DNA of 64,000 bases from Boseongicola sp. H5 (GCA_020622165.1 JACNMN010000009.1:1-64000); one strand, 5' to 3'. Positions 39,409 through 48,124 are shown, counted from the stretch's first letter. Numbers and translations: made by a program. The notes: generated by a model from the sequence alone, not told the origin.

Positions 39409-40359
39409 ATGACCAAGCCGCCCCTCACCCTTTATCTCGCCGCCCCGCGCGGCTTTTGCGCCGGCGTCGACCGCGCCATCAAGATCGTCGAGATGGCGCT
39501 GCAGAAATGGGGCCCGCCGGTCTACGTCCGCCATGAGATCGTGCACAATAAATATGTCGTCGATGACCTGCGCGCCAAAGGGGCGGTCTTCGTCGAAGAG
39601 CTTGACGAATGCCCGGATGACCGGCCCGTCATCTTCTCCGCCCATGGCGTTCCCAAGGCCGTGCCTGCCGAGGCCGCGCGGCGCGAGATGCTGTTCGTGG
39701 ACGCCACCTGCCCGCTCGTCTCCAAAGTCCATATCGAAGCCGCGCGCCACCATGAGAACGGCTTGCAGATGATCATGATCGGCCATGCGGGACATCCCGA
39801 AACCGTGGGCACGATGGGCCAGCTTCCCGAGGGCGAGGTTCTTCTGGTGGAGACGGTCGAGGATGTGGCCTCTGTCCGGGTCCGTGACCCCGAACGCCTT
39901 GCCTTTGTCACGCAGACAACGCTGTCCGTCGATGACACCGCCGATATCGTCCGCGCGCTTCAGGCCCGGTTCCCGGCGATCGTGGGGCCGCACAAGGAAG
40001 ACATCTGCTATGCCACCACCAATCGTCAGGAGGCGGTGAAGGCAATGGCGCCCCTCGCCGATGCGATGCTGGTCGTGGGCGCGCCGAATTCGTCCAACTC
40101 GAAACGGCTGGTCGAGGTGGGCGCACGCGCGGGCTGCGGCTATGCCCAGCTGGTCCAGCGCGCCGACGATATCGACTGGCGCGCGCTCGATGGGATTTCC
40201 TCCATCGGCGTCACCGCGGGGGCATCCGCGCCCGAGGTTCTGATCAACGAGGTGATCGACGCGTTCCGGGCAAAGTATTCCGTGACGGTCGAGATGGTGG
40301 AAACCGCCGTCGAAAACGTGGAGTTCAAGGTGCCGCGGGTTTTGCGCGTTCCGGCATGA
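39409..40359 (+). CDS. ispH: 4-hydroxy-3-methylbut-2-enyl diphosphate reductase
   Basis: A 316-residue [4Fe-4S] enzyme for the last step of the MEP isoprenoid pathway, giving isopentenyl and dimethylallyl diphosphate. Cluster cysteines are Cys17 in [11 protein letters not shown], the Cys in [10 protein letters not shown], and the one in YAQLV-adjacent CGY; the [10 protein letters not shown] and GVTAGASAP motifs complete the fold. ATG 39409 is chosen because GGAG lies before it; alternatives at 39394 and 39403 give slightly longer N-termini. The stop overlaps the RidA gene start by 4 bases (ATGA). Confidence 0.95.
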   Translation: MTKPPLTLYLAAPRGFCAGVDRAIKIVEMALQKWGPPVYVRHEIVHNKYVVDDLRAKGAVFVEELDECPDDRPVIFSAHGVPKAVPAEAARREMLFVDATCPLVSKVHIEAARHHENGLQMIMIGHAGHPETVGTMGQLPEGEVLLVETVEDVASVRVRDPERLAFVTQTTLSVDDTADIVRALQARFPAIVGPHKEDICYATTNRQEAVKAMAPLADAMLVVGAPNSSNSKRLVEVGARAGCGYAQLVQRADDIDWRALDGISSIGVTAGASAPEVLINEVIDAFRAKYSVTVEMVETAVENVEFKVPRVLRVPA

Positions 40360-40766
40360 GCGATGCGCCCCGCCGCCGCGCGATCATCCCCTAGGGGGTC
40401 GCGGAGGCCGCACGCGCGGCCGGCATGTCGCCCGCCATCTGTTCCGGCACCCATCTGTTTCTGACCGGCATCACCGGCAGCGGCCCCGATGGCGCGATGT
40501 CCGCCGATCCGGTGGCCCAGTTCCGCGCCGTCTTCGAAAAGGCCGCCGGGGTTCTGGATGCGGCCGGTCTCACGCTCGATGCCCTGGTGGAGATGACAAG
40601 CTATCACATCGGCCTGCGCGATCATTTCGAGGCGTTCGATACCCTGCGCCGGGAGGTTCTGTCGGAACCGTACCCGGCCTGGACCGCGGTGGAGGTCGCA
40701 GGTCTGCGCCGTCCGGGCGCCGTGGTCGAGGTCAGGTTCATCGCGCAGACGGAGCGGGCCCTCTAG
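40356..40766 (+). pseudogene. RidA-family gene interrupted by an amber codon
   Basis: The frame starting ATG at 40356, overlapping the ispH stop as ATGA, reads [12 protein letters not shown] and then TAG (40392-40394), then GVAEAARAAG and a full RidA-like domain to 40766. The expected N-terminal motif in this family is IIPEG, so the TAG occupies the Glu position. Read through, it is 136 codons, normal for RidA (reactive imine/enamine deaminase), and the C-terminal domain (FLTGITGSG, EMTSYHIG, RRPGAVVEV) is intact. Internal initiation at 40425 would drop the conserved N-terminal strand. It is therefore probably inactive, or translated through the stop. Confidence 0.72.
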
Positions 40767-41017
40767 CGCTCGCAGGCCACGCCATCCCCGTCCCGGTCAA
40801 GCCGATAGGGGTCCGGGCCGACAACGCGGATCGGGCCCGACACATAGAGCGGACCATTTCCACCGCCGCCTGCGCAATCCACATCCGGCCCGTTCACCGG
40901 CAGGCAGGCGCCCTGATAGCTCGGATGGCAGGCCTGCGCACGGGCAGGCCCGGGCGCGGCCAGCGCGACGATGGCCAGAACGGAGAGGCTCATCGCGGAT
41001 ATCGAAATTATTTTCAT
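40763..41017 (-). CDS. Excalibur-domain exported protein
   Basis: An 84-residue protein with a signal peptide (about 1-28, cleavage near ARAQA) and a C-terminal excalibur calcium-binding motif DRDGDGVACE. A Gly-rich segment follows two Cys near the middle. The role is unknown; excalibur domains are extracellular and often end other proteins. ATG 41017 begins the signal sequence; a TTG lies two codons upstream. Its stop overlaps the RidA stop by 3 to 4 bases. A TTGACC hexamer and AT-rich tract lie upstream on the minus strand. Confidence 0.8.
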   Translation of the reverse strand: MKIISISAMSLSVLAIVALAAPGPARAQACHPSYQGACLPVNGPDVDCAGGGGNGPLYVSGPIRVVGPDPYRLDRDGDGVACER

Positions 41018-41166
41018 GTGCAATTAATTAGTTAATAAGGTGTTAATGGTCAATACGGACTCGTCAGGCCGCCATCCCCCGCACCCGGCCAGTGGTAAGG
41101 CAAACCTCCCTTTCCCGGGCGCGGGATTAGTCTAAGCTCCCGACATTACAGCAGATTGACGACTCA

Positions 41167-41811
41167 ATGATTTCAGTCCTTGCCCGGTTGACGGGCGCAG
41201 CCATCATCCTCTTCGCCCGGTTCATCACCGCCGTCCGCGCCATCTGGGACGGTATCGAGCCGGTGCCGCGCCAACGCATCTATTTCGCCAACCACGCGTC
41301 CAACGGCGACACGATCCTGATCTGGACGGTTCTGCCCCCCGCGATACGGGCCCGCACCCGCCCGGTGGCCGCCGCCGATTACTGGCTGCAATCGCCGCTG
41401 CGCCGGTTCATCGGGCAGGACGTGCTGAACACCGTCCTGATCGACCGTCGCCCGGAGGCGCGGAACCATGACCCGATGGCTCTCATTCTGGAGGCGGTGG
41501 ATGACGGCGCCTCGCTCATCATCTTCCCCGAGGGTCAGCGCAACGCCACGAATGCGCCCCTACTGCCCTTCAAGAGCGGCCTCTACAACATCTCCACCGC
41601 CCGGCCGCAGGTCGATCTGGTTCCGGTCTGGATCGAAAACCTCAACAGCGTCATGCCCAAGGGCAAGATCATCCCGATCCCGTTGCTGTGCACCGTCACC
41701 TTCGGGGCGCCCATCCGGGCGGAACCGGATGAACCGCGCGAGGCGTTCCTGACCCGGGCGCAGGAGGCCGTCCTGGCCCTTGCCCCCCGACCGGCGGAGG
41801 ATCCGCAATGA
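41167..41811 (+). CDS. 1-acylglycerol-3-phosphate O-acyltransferase family protein (PlsC type)
   Basis: A 214-residue acyltransferase with an N-terminal membrane segment. Block I is NHASNGD (His-x4-Asp), and block III is FPEGQRN, both catalytic. It would acylate a lysophospholipid or related acceptor at the inner membrane. It overlaps the CdsA-like gene by 4 bases (ATGA) and starts a four-gene operon with a small membrane protein and a CDP-alcohol phosphotransferase, so it probably supplies the phosphatidate for a special lipid rather than serving bulk synthesis. Confidence 0.87.
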   Translation: MISVLARLTGAAIILFARFITAVRAIWDGIEPVPRQRIYFANHASNGDTILIWTVLPPAIRARTRPVAAADYWLQSPLRRFIGQDVLNTVLIDRRPEARNHDPMALILEAVDDGASLIIFPEGQRNATNAPLLPFKSGLYNISTARPQVDLVPVWIENLNSVMPKGKIIPIPLLCTVTFGAPIRAEPDEPREAFLTRAQEAVLALAPRPAEDPQ

Positions 41812-42758
41812 CCGGCGCAAACGGCGATTTCCTGTTCCTGCTTCTGGGCATCGGCGGCATTCTGGTGCTGGCCACAACCATCGGCGCCGTTCTGAAACAC
41901 CGCATCGCGCCGGACGGCTCGAACCCGACGATCGAAAACCTGAATGCCCGGATCATGGCGTGGTGGGGCATGACCGCGCTTCTGGCCATCGCCTTTCTGG
42001 CCGGGCGCACCGGCGTGATCATTCTCTTCGCCTTCTGCTCCTTCGCGGCCCTGCGCGAGTTCATGACGCTCACCACCAAATCCGCGGCCGATCACTGGCC
42101 CATCGCGGTCGCCTTCTTCGTCGTGCTCCCGGTGCAATACTACCTGATCTGGATCGACTGGTACGGGCTCTATTCCATCTTCATCCCGGTCTATGTCTTC
42201 TTGCTGCTGCCGATCATCACGGTCCTGCAGGGGGATACGCGCAACGTCTTCATCCGCATCTCCGAAACCCAGTGGGCGCTGATGATCTGCGTCTTCTGCG
42301 CCAGCCATGTGCCCGCCCTCCTGACCCTGCAGATCGAGGGCTACGAGGGCCGGAACATCCTGCTGATCGCCTTCCTGATCGTGGTCGTGCAACTCAGCGA
42401 CGTGTTGCAATACACTTGGGGCAAGCTGATCGGGAAGCACAAGGTCGCGCCCGCACTCTCCCCCTCCAAGACATGGGAAGGGCTGTTGGGCGGTGTCGCC
42501 TCGGCCACGCTGGTCGGAACGGCCCTGTGGTGGATCACGCCCTTCACCGTCTGGCAGGCGGCGGCCATGTCGCTTGCCATCACCCTTTGCGGGTTCTTCG
42601 GCGGGCTGGTCATGTCGGCGATCAAACGTGACCGGGGCGTCAAGGACTGGGGCCACCTGATCGCGGGCCATGGCGGGTTCATAGACCGGCTGGACAGCGT
42701 CGTCTTCTCGGCGCCGATCTTCTTTCATCTCGTGCGCTATTACTGGTCGTCGGTCTGA
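41808..42758 (+). CDS. CdsA-like phosphatidate cytidylyltransferase
   Basis: A 316-residue polytopic membrane protein with about eight hydrophobic helices. The C-terminal signature SPSKTWEGLLGG and KRDRGVKDWGHLIAGHGGFIDR (broken here as KRDRGVKDWG and GHGGFIDR) match the CdsA family that makes CDP-diacylglycerol from CTP and phosphatidate. The N-terminal part is divergent from housekeeping CdsA. It overlaps its neighbours on both sides by 1-4 bases, so the operon is translationally coupled. It is probably a second, specialised CDP-DAG synthase. Confidence 0.88.
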   Translation: MTGANGDFLFLLLGIGGILVLATTIGAVLKHRIAPDGSNPTIENLNARIMAWWGMTALLAIAFLAGRTGVIILFAFCSFAALREFMTLTTKSAADHWPIAVAFFVVLPVQYYLIWIDWYGLYSIFIPVYVFLLLPIITVLQGDTRNVFIRISETQWALMICVFCASHVPALLTLQIEGYEGRNILLIAFLIVVVQLSDVLQYTWGKLIGKHKVAPALSPSKTWEGLLGGVASATLVGTALWWITPFTVWQAAAMSLAITLCGFFGGLVMSAIKRDRGVKDWGHLIAGHGGFIDRLDSVVFSAPIFFHLVRYYWSSV

Positions 42759-43129
42759 TGGCGCTTGCGGACAACTCCCTTGTCCATATGGGTGTGGGTT
42801 TCGGCCTGATGGGGGCCTGGGCGGCCTATGCCAATGCCGCCCATCCGATGCCCGCTCCGCTGATCGCCGGCCTTCTTCAGGGGTGCCTCACCGCGGCCAT
42901 CACGCTGGTCATGAAACGCATGCTCGAAATGCTGTGCCGGCGGCTGCCGGGGCTCGCTGGCCTGATCCTGCCGCCTGTCGCGGCCTTCGCGCTCTCGCTC
43001 ACGCTGCTTGGCGCGATCCATACCGCCGCCGGCACGCCGGAGGTGCTGGCAACGCTGGCCGTGCCCACCACCGTCGCCACGCTCTACGCAACGCTTTACA
43101 CCTACAGGCTCTGGAGCCGACGCCCATGA
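42758..43129 (+). CDS. Small membrane protein of the lipid operon
   Basis: A 123-residue protein with about three to four hydrophobic helices. No known family is recognised. It starts one base before the end of the CdsA-like gene and overlaps the CDP-alcohol phosphotransferase gene by 4 bases (ATGA), so it is part of the coupled unit. A likely place is the inner membrane, perhaps as a partner of the enzymes on both sides. Codon use looks like that of the neighbours. Confidence 0.7.
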   Translation: MALADNSLVHMGVGFGLMGAWAAYANAAHPMPAPLIAGLLQGCLTAAITLVMKRMLEMLCRRLPGLAGLILPPVAAFALSLTLLGAIHTAAGTPEVLATLAVPTTVATLYATLYTYRLWSRRP

Positions 43130-43761
43130 CAAGCCGCCGTCCCATCGCCAGCCGCAATGCGCGGATCATTCAAGGTGCCGCCCGCCGGCTCGCCGCGACC
43201 GATATCACCCCCAACCAGATCTCGCAGGCCAGCATCGGGTTTGCCGCCTTGGCCGCAGTTGCGTTCTGGCTGTCCGGGATCGGCGGCACCGGGCTGGCCA
43301 TCTCGATGCTGCTTCTGGCAGCCCTTGCGGTGCAACTGCGCCTTCTGTGCAACCTGCTGGACGGGATGGTCGCTGTCGAAGGCGGCAAATCCGCGCCCGA
43401 TGGCCCGTTCTGGAACGAAGCCCCCGATCGGTTGGCCGATATCCTGATACTGGCGGGTCTGGGGATGGCCTCAGGCACCCCTACCCTCGGCCTTGTCGCC
43501 GCCACCCTTGCCGTGCTCACCGCCTATCTGCGGGAGCTTGGCCGCGCCGAAGGGGCGCCTGCGGATTTCTCGGGGCCGATGGCCAAACCGCATCGCATGG
43601 CGGCGGTCACGCTTGGCGCCGTTGCGGCGGCGATCGAACTGGCCGCGATCGGCAGCAGCCTCAGCCTAAAGGCGGCGCTCTGGATCGTCATCCTTGGAAC
43701 CCTGGTCACGGTCCTTCGGCGCGCCGCCCGCCTGATCGCCGCGCTCAAGTCGCGATCCTAG
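43126..43761 (+). CDS. CDP-alcohol phosphatidyltransferase family protein, atypical motif
   Basis: A 211-residue membrane enzyme of the CDP-alcohol phosphotransferase superfamily. The canonical motif D-x2-DG-x2-AR-x8-G-x3-D-x3-D appears as NLLDGMVAVE and GPFWNEAPDR, so the first and third Asp are Asn and the Arg is Val, while the second and fourth Asp remain. I associate this N/N pattern with the YnbA-like branch, whose head group is unsettled. It should attach an alcohol to CDP-diacylglycerol from the CdsA-like enzyme upstream. ATG 43126 is in the ATGA overlap. Confidence 0.78.
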   Translation: MTSRRPIASRNARIIQGAARRLAATDITPNQISQASIGFAALAAVAFWLSGIGGTGLAISMLLLAALAVQLRLLCNLLDGMVAVEGGKSAPDGPFWNEAPDRLADILILAGLGMASGTPTLGLVAATLAVLTAYLRELGRAEGAPADFSGPMAKPHRMAAVTLGAVAAAIELAAIGSSLSLKAALWIVILGTLVTVLRRAARLIAALKSRS

Positions 43762-43776
43762 ACAGCTGCGCGCGCG

Positions 43777-43935
43777 TCAGCCCTTGGGCGCGTCGTCGTA
43801 GTCATCCCTCAGGATCCGGTGCGCATCGCCGTCGGGGTCGTCGAACTGGCCCCGCTTCAGCATCCAGAAAAACGCCGCAAGGCCGACGCCACCCAGAAAC
43901 AGCGAAACGGGAATGAGGATGCCGAGGACGTCCAT
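43777..43935 (-). CDS. ccoS: cbb3 oxidase maturation protein CcoS
   Basis: A 52-residue single-span membrane protein, MDVLGILIPVSLFLGG at the N-terminus and an acidic C-terminal tail with FDDPDGDAHRIL. CcoS is needed to insert haem b and copper into the cbb3 oxidase. It is the last gene of ccoGHIS, lying 8 bases after ccoI. It converges on the CDP-alcohol gene across a 15-base gap. Confidence 0.92.
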   Translation of the reverse strand: MDVLGILIPVSLFLGGVGLAAFFWMLKRGQFDDPDGDAHRILRDDYDDAPKG

Positions 43936-43943
43936 GGAATTCC

Positions 43944-46127
43944 CTATTTCAGGCGCAATGCGTTCAACGACACCGTAAGCGATGACGCCGACATGGCAAG
44001 GGCCGCGATCAATGGCGTTGCAAGGCCCGCGATGGCGAATGGAACGGCCAGCACGTTATAGACGGTGGCCAGCGTGAAGTTTTCGGAAATCCGCTTGCGC
44101 GCCACCACCGAGATACGCACCGCATCCGCGATCGGCGACAGGTCGCGGCCAAGCAACACCATGTCGGAAGCCGCGCGCGACGCATCCAGCGCCGAGGCCG
44201 GCGAGATCGAGACATGCGCGGCGGCCAGCGCGGCGGTGTCGTTCAGCCCGTCGCCCACCATCAGAACCCGCGCGCCTTCCGCGGCAAGCCCGGCGACGAA
44301 CCCGGCCTTCTCGGCAGGCAGCGCCTCGGCAATCACCTCGTCGATGCCGATCTCGGCGGCGAAACTGGCAACAGCACCCTTGGTGTCCCCCGATATCAGG
44401 ACGATGCGCTTGCCCTGCGCCTTCAGGGCCTGAACCGCCTCGGCCGCGCCGGGGCGCAGGCTGTCGGTGAAGGTCAGCGGCAGCGCGGCGGCCGAACCGA
44501 TCTGCAGGAAGGTCGCGGTGATGTCCGGGGGCTCGGCCCCGACCCAGCCCGCCCGGCCAAGCCGCACCGGCTGGTCATGCCAGCGCGCTTCCACGCCATA
44601 GCCCGGCACCTCTCGGAGATCGTCCAGCTTCGCCGGGCGCACCCCCCTGTCCCGCAGCGCCTTGCTCAACGCCTCCGCAAGCGGATGGGCCGATGCCTCC
44701 GCCAGCCCGAGCGCCACCTGCATCGCCTCGGCCGGGTGCCGGTCCAGCCCCACGGGCTGCGGCGCGCCAAGGGTCAGGGTGCCGGTCTTGTCGAAAACCA
44801 CGGTGTCGACCTCCGCCAGCCGCTCCATCGCGGTTCCGTCCTTGATCAGCATGCCCTTGCGGAACAGCCGGCCCGAAGCCGCCGTGGTGACGGCAGGCAC
44901 CGCAAGGCCAAGCGCGCAGGGGCAGGTGATGATCAGCACGGCGGCGGCAATGTTCAGCGACACGCGCAGATCCTGCGTGTAGATCCACCAGCCGATCGCG
45001 GCCAGCACGGACAGGATATGCACACCCGGCGCGTAAAGCTTGGCCGCCTGATCGGCCAGCGAGGTATAGTTGTTCCGCCCGGCCTCGGCCACGGCGACCA
45101 GATCGGCGATCCGGTGCAGGGCGGTATCCTCGCCCGCCGCGGTCACCTCCACCATCAGCGGGCCGGTCAGGTTCACCTCGCCTGCGCTCACCACCGAACC
45201 GGGGCCCGCATAGGCCGGTAGGCTTTCCCCCGTCATCAGTGCACGGTCGATCTCCGACGCGCCATCGGTCACCCGGCCATCGACCGGAATGCGCCCGCCC
45301 GGTTTCACGCGCACGATGTCGCCCGCCGCAAGCTCGGACACCGATACGGTCTCCTCCTGCCCGTCGCGCAGGCGGAGCGCGCGGGGCACCTCAAGCGCGG
45401 CCAGTTCCTGCGCGGCGGAGCGGGCCGAGGCGCGGGTGCGATAATCCAGATACCGCCCGGCCAGCAGAAAGAAGCACAGCGCGATCGCGGCATCGAAATA
45501 GGCATGTTTGCCCGAATGCATCGTTTCATAAAGCGACGTGCCCACGGCCAGCAGAATAGCCAGCGTGATCGGCACATCCATGTTCAGCCGCCGCACCCGA
45601 AGCGCCGACCAGGCCGACACGTAAAAGGGACGTCCGCAGAAAATCACCGCCGGAATCGCGATGGCGGCCGAAATCCAGTGCATCATGTCGCGGGTCGAGC
45701 CTTCGGCCCCGGACCAGACCGCGACCGACAACAGCATGACATTCATCATCGCGAAAAACGCGACCGCCAGCCGCATCAGCAGATCGCGGCCGCGCCTGTC
45801 GCTTTCGGTCGTGGCCAGAACGCCGGGGTCCAGCTCATGGGCCTCATAGCCCGCGCGTTCCAGCACCTCGGCCAGATCGGCGGCGCTGACAGCCGCATCC
45901 GCCTCCACCGCAGCGCGTTTGAGGGTCAGGTTCACCCGCGCATCCTGAACGCCCGGCACCGCCATCAGCGCCCGCTCCACCCCCGAGATGCAGCCCGCGC
46001 AGTGGATACCGGGCAAGGACAGCATCAGCCGCGCATTCCGTGGCAGGTCCGCCAGGGCCTCCGCCGCCGGGGCGCCCGCACAGGCTGGGCAGGCGGCGGG
46101 GCCGGCATGCTCGTAGGTGGCGGACAT
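43944..46127 (-). CDS. ccoI: Copper-transporting P1B-type ATPase CcoI
   Basis: A 727-residue Cu+ pump that supplies copper for the cbb3 oxidase. An N-terminal CPAC pair (13-16) and heavy-metal domain CAGC (43-46) precede the membrane region; the transmembrane metal site is TCPCALGLA, the phosphorylation site VFDKTGTLT, and the hinge GDGLND. This is the CcoI/FixI type rather than detoxifying CopA, as shown by its place between ccoH and ccoS. It starts 8 bases after ccoH. Confidence 0.94.
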   Translation of the reverse strand: MSATYEHAGPAACPACAGAPAAEALADLPRNARLMLSLPGIHCAGCISGVERALMAVPGVQDARVNLTLKRAAVEADAAVSAADLAEVLERAGYEAHELDPGVLATTESDRRGRDLLMRLAVAFFAMMNVMLLSVAVWSGAEGSTRDMMHWISAAIAIPAVIFCGRPFYVSAWSALRVRRLNMDVPITLAILLAVGTSLYETMHSGKHAYFDAAIALCFFLLAGRYLDYRTRASARSAAQELAALEVPRALRLRDGQEETVSVSELAAGDIVRVKPGGRIPVDGRVTDGASEIDRALMTGESLPAYAGPGSVVSAGEVNLTGPLMVEVTAAGEDTALHRIADLVAVAEAGRNNYTSLADQAAKLYAPGVHILSVLAAIGWWIYTQDLRVSLNIAAAVLIITCPCALGLAVPAVTTAASGRLFRKGMLIKDGTAMERLAEVDTVVFDKTGTLTLGAPQPVGLDRHPAEAMQVALGLAEASAHPLAEALSKALRDRGVRPAKLDDLREVPGYGVEARWHDQPVRLGRAGWVGAEPPDITATFLQIGSAAALPLTFTDSLRPGAAEAVQALKAQGKRIVLISGDTKGAVASFAAEIGIDEVIAEALPAEKAGFVAGLAAEGARVLMVGDGLNDTAALAAAHVSISPASALDASRAASDMVLLGRDLSPIADAVRISVVARKRISENFTLATVYNVLAVPFAIAGLATPLIAALAMSASSLTVSLNALRLK

Positions 46128-46135
46128 CCCTGCGC

Positions 46136-46612
46136 CTATTCCTGCAAGGTGAAGGTGATGTTATGGCGATAATCCGTGCCGTCGCGCGCGGTGCCGGTCA
46201 GCCGCAGGCGCCAGCGCCCCTCGCTGACCGAAACCGGCGCGGTGAAGGCGCCGTTGACCCGCGTGAGTTCCAGCAACTGGTCCTCGGTCTGGTTCGTCGG
46301 CCGGGTCAGAAGCGCGGTCAGTTCCGCCGGAGATACGGGCTCTCCGTCATTGTCGACCATGTTCAGCGTCAGCACATCGCCCTCGACCGAAACCGAGGCA
46401 TTCCAGCCAAGCGCCTCCTGCGCCGTGCGGCGCAGGTCGTAATCCTGGCTATCGGCATAGCTCGACGATACTTCCAGCCCGGGAAAAGTGGAAATCGCGT
46501 TATAGGCCATGAACAGGTTGACCCCGATGATCAGGCCAAAACCGCCGATGAAAATCGCCAGCACATGGCGGCCTGTCAGTTCCTTGCCGCCATCCGGTCT
46601 TTCGGAGCTCAT
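46136..46612 (-). CDS. ccoH: cbb3 oxidase assembly protein CcoH (FixH)
   Basis: A 158-residue protein with one N-terminal membrane helix (about 15-38) and a periplasmic beta-rich domain ending RLTGTARDGTDY. FixH/CcoH associates with the maturing oxidase and helps assemble subunits and copper. It overlaps the upstream ccoG stop by 4 bases (ATGA) and lies 8 bases before ccoI, in the standard ccoGHIS order. Confidence 0.92.
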   Translation of the reverse strand: MSSERPDGGKELTGRHVLAIFIGGFGLIIGVNLFMAYNAISTFPGLEVSSSYADSQDYDLRRTAQEALGWNASVSVEGDVLTLNMVDNDGEPVSPAELTALLTRPTNQTEDQLLELTRVNGAFTAPVSVSEGRWRLRLTGTARDGTDYRHNITFTLQE

Positions 46613-48039
46613 TGATCTGCCCTTCCGTTGAAGATTGTGTCCTGATGGGTCCGCGCCGTGCTGCGCAGATCCTCGACCCAGAAGCGGAACTCCGACCGCT
46701 CGCTGGTGGCCGGCACCGACCCGGCCGGCGCGGTGACATAGACCCGCTGCAGATACGTGGTGTCGGCGGGCACATCGACGGTCAGTTCATTCGTGCCTTC
46801 CAGCGCAACCTCAAGGGGAACCTCCGAGGTGAGCGAGATGTCGAAAGTGCTGTCGTCATGGCTCATGTTGCGAATGCGGATGTCATAGGTGTTGCGGATC
46901 GACCCGTCGCTCATCGTCACGAATTGCGGATTGCGCACCGGCGCGACCGTCACGTCGATTTCGGAGCGGATGAACAGCATCACCACCAAGGCGACACCGA
47001 TCGCCGACCACAACACGGTGTAGAGGATCGTGCGCGGCCGGAAGATGTGCTTCCAGATGGAAACCTTCTGGTTGCCCGCCCGCTCGTTGGCCTCGTCGGT
47101 CAGCGCCATGTAGTCGATCAGCCCGCGGGGTTTGCCGATCTTGTCCATGATGTCGTCGCAGGCATCGATGCACAGCGCGCAGGTGATGCACTCCATCTGC
47201 TGGCCGTCGCGGATGTCGATCCCCACGGGGCAGACATTCACGCAGGCATTGCAGTCGATGCAATCGCCAAGCAGCTCCGCGCCTTCGGCCTTGCGATGCT
47301 TGCCGCGCGGCTCCCCGCGCCAGTCGCGATAGGCCACGGTGATGGTGTGTTCGTCCATCATCGCCGCCTGAATGCGGGGCCATGGGCACATGTAGATGCA
47401 GACCTGTTCGCGCATGAACCCGCCGAAGACAAAGGTCGTCGCGGTCAGGATCGCGATGGTCGTATAGGCGATGGGATGGGCCTGAAGCGTCACCAGATCG
47501 ACCAGCAATGTGGGCGCATCGGCGAAATAGAAGACCCACGCGCCGCCGGTCGCCACGGCGATAGCCAGCCAGACGAGATATTTCGTGAGCCTCAGCCGGA
47601 CCTTCTTGAAATCCCACTCGGCCTTCCAGAGCCGCAGGCGCGCGTTGCGGTCGCCCTCGATCCAGCGCTCGACGGTGAAAAACAGATCGGTCCAGACGGT
47701 CTGCGGGCAGGTATAGCCGCACCACACCCGGCCAAGCGCCGAGGTGAAGAGAAACAGGCCAAGCCCCGCCATGATCAGAAGGCCCGCCACGAAATAGAAT
47801 TCATGGGGCCAGATCTCGATCCAGAAGAAGAAGAAACGCCGGTTCGCCATATCGATCAGCACCGCCTGATCCGGCAGCGAGGGGCCACGATCCCAGCGGA
47901 TCCAGGGGGTCAGATAATAGATCCCCAGGGTGACGATCATGATGATCCATTTGAGATTGCGGAATGGTCCCGAAACCCGCTTCGGGAACACAGGTTCGTG
48001 GGCAGCGTAGAGCTTCTGCGGCTCTTCCGTAGCACTCAT
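46609..48039 (-). CDS. ccoG: cbb3 oxidase accessory protein CcoG (FixG/RdxA type)
   Basis: A 476-residue membrane protein with about five to six helices and two ferredoxin-like [4Fe-4S] motifs: CIDCNACVNVCP and CITCALCIDAC. An NosR-like CGYTCPQTVW is also present. CcoG reduces Cu(II) for the copper site of the oxidase. It heads the ccoGHIS operon. Its ATG follows AGGAG in CTCCTAGG read on this strand, and an FNR box is centred about 79 bases upstream. Confidence 0.95.
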   Translation of the reverse strand: MSATEEPQKLYAAHEPVFPKRVSGPFRNLKWIIMIVTLGIYYLTPWIRWDRGPSLPDQAVLIDMANRRFFFFWIEIWPHEFYFVAGLLIMAGLGLFLFTSALGRVWCGYTCPQTVWTDLFFTVERWIEGDRNARLRLWKAEWDFKKVRLRLTKYLVWLAIAVATGGAWVFYFADAPTLLVDLVTLQAHPIAYTTIAILTATTFVFGGFMREQVCIYMCPWPRIQAAMMDEHTITVAYRDWRGEPRGKHRKAEGAELLGDCIDCNACVNVCPVGIDIRDGQQMECITCALCIDACDDIMDKIGKPRGLIDYMALTDEANERAGNQKVSIWKHIFRPRTILYTVLWSAIGVALVVMLFIRSEIDVTVAPVRNPQFVTMSDGSIRNTYDIRIRNMSHDDSTFDISLTSEVPLEVALEGTNELTVDVPADTTYLQRVYVTAPAGSVPATSERSEFRFWVEDLRSTARTHQDTIFNGRADQ

Positions 48040-48110
48040 GACGGGAATCGCTCCTAGGTTGTGTCGGTCCTGCGCATCTTCGGTTCTAGGGTCTGACTGG
48101 CACAGGCTCC
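48040..48110 (-). promoter_or_regulatory. ccoG: ccoG promoter with candidate -10
   Basis: If the FNR box at 48111-48124 lies at -41.5, transcription would start at 48076 and the -10 hexamer would be TAGAAC (48088-48083 on the minus strand). That hexamer keeps the TA of a -10 element, with a C in its last position. The leader would be 37 bases. This is a geometric prediction. Confidence 0.5.
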
Positions 48111-48124
48111 TTGACGTGGATCAA
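48111..48124 (-). promoter_or_regulatory. FNR box upstream of ccoGHIS
   Basis: TTGACGTGGATCAA is a near-consensus FNR site (TTGA..N6..TCAA), centred at 48117.5 and about 78.5 bases before the ccoG ATG. It implies activation under low oxygen by the FnrL encoded at 54 kb. Confidence 0.85.

Noticed and set aside
25375-40766. General reassignment of TAG to Glu in this organism
   Set aside because: TAG is used as the natural stop at the expected ends of the SDR, M48, mcd, Pr6Pr, DJ-1 and yejA genes, so only two special sites or mutations are involved, not a genetic-code change.
40425-40766. The frame from 40425 as a complete RidA
   Set aside because: It would lack the conserved N-terminal IIP region, which is present in frame upstream; the ATGA overlap with ispH also points to 40356 as the original start.
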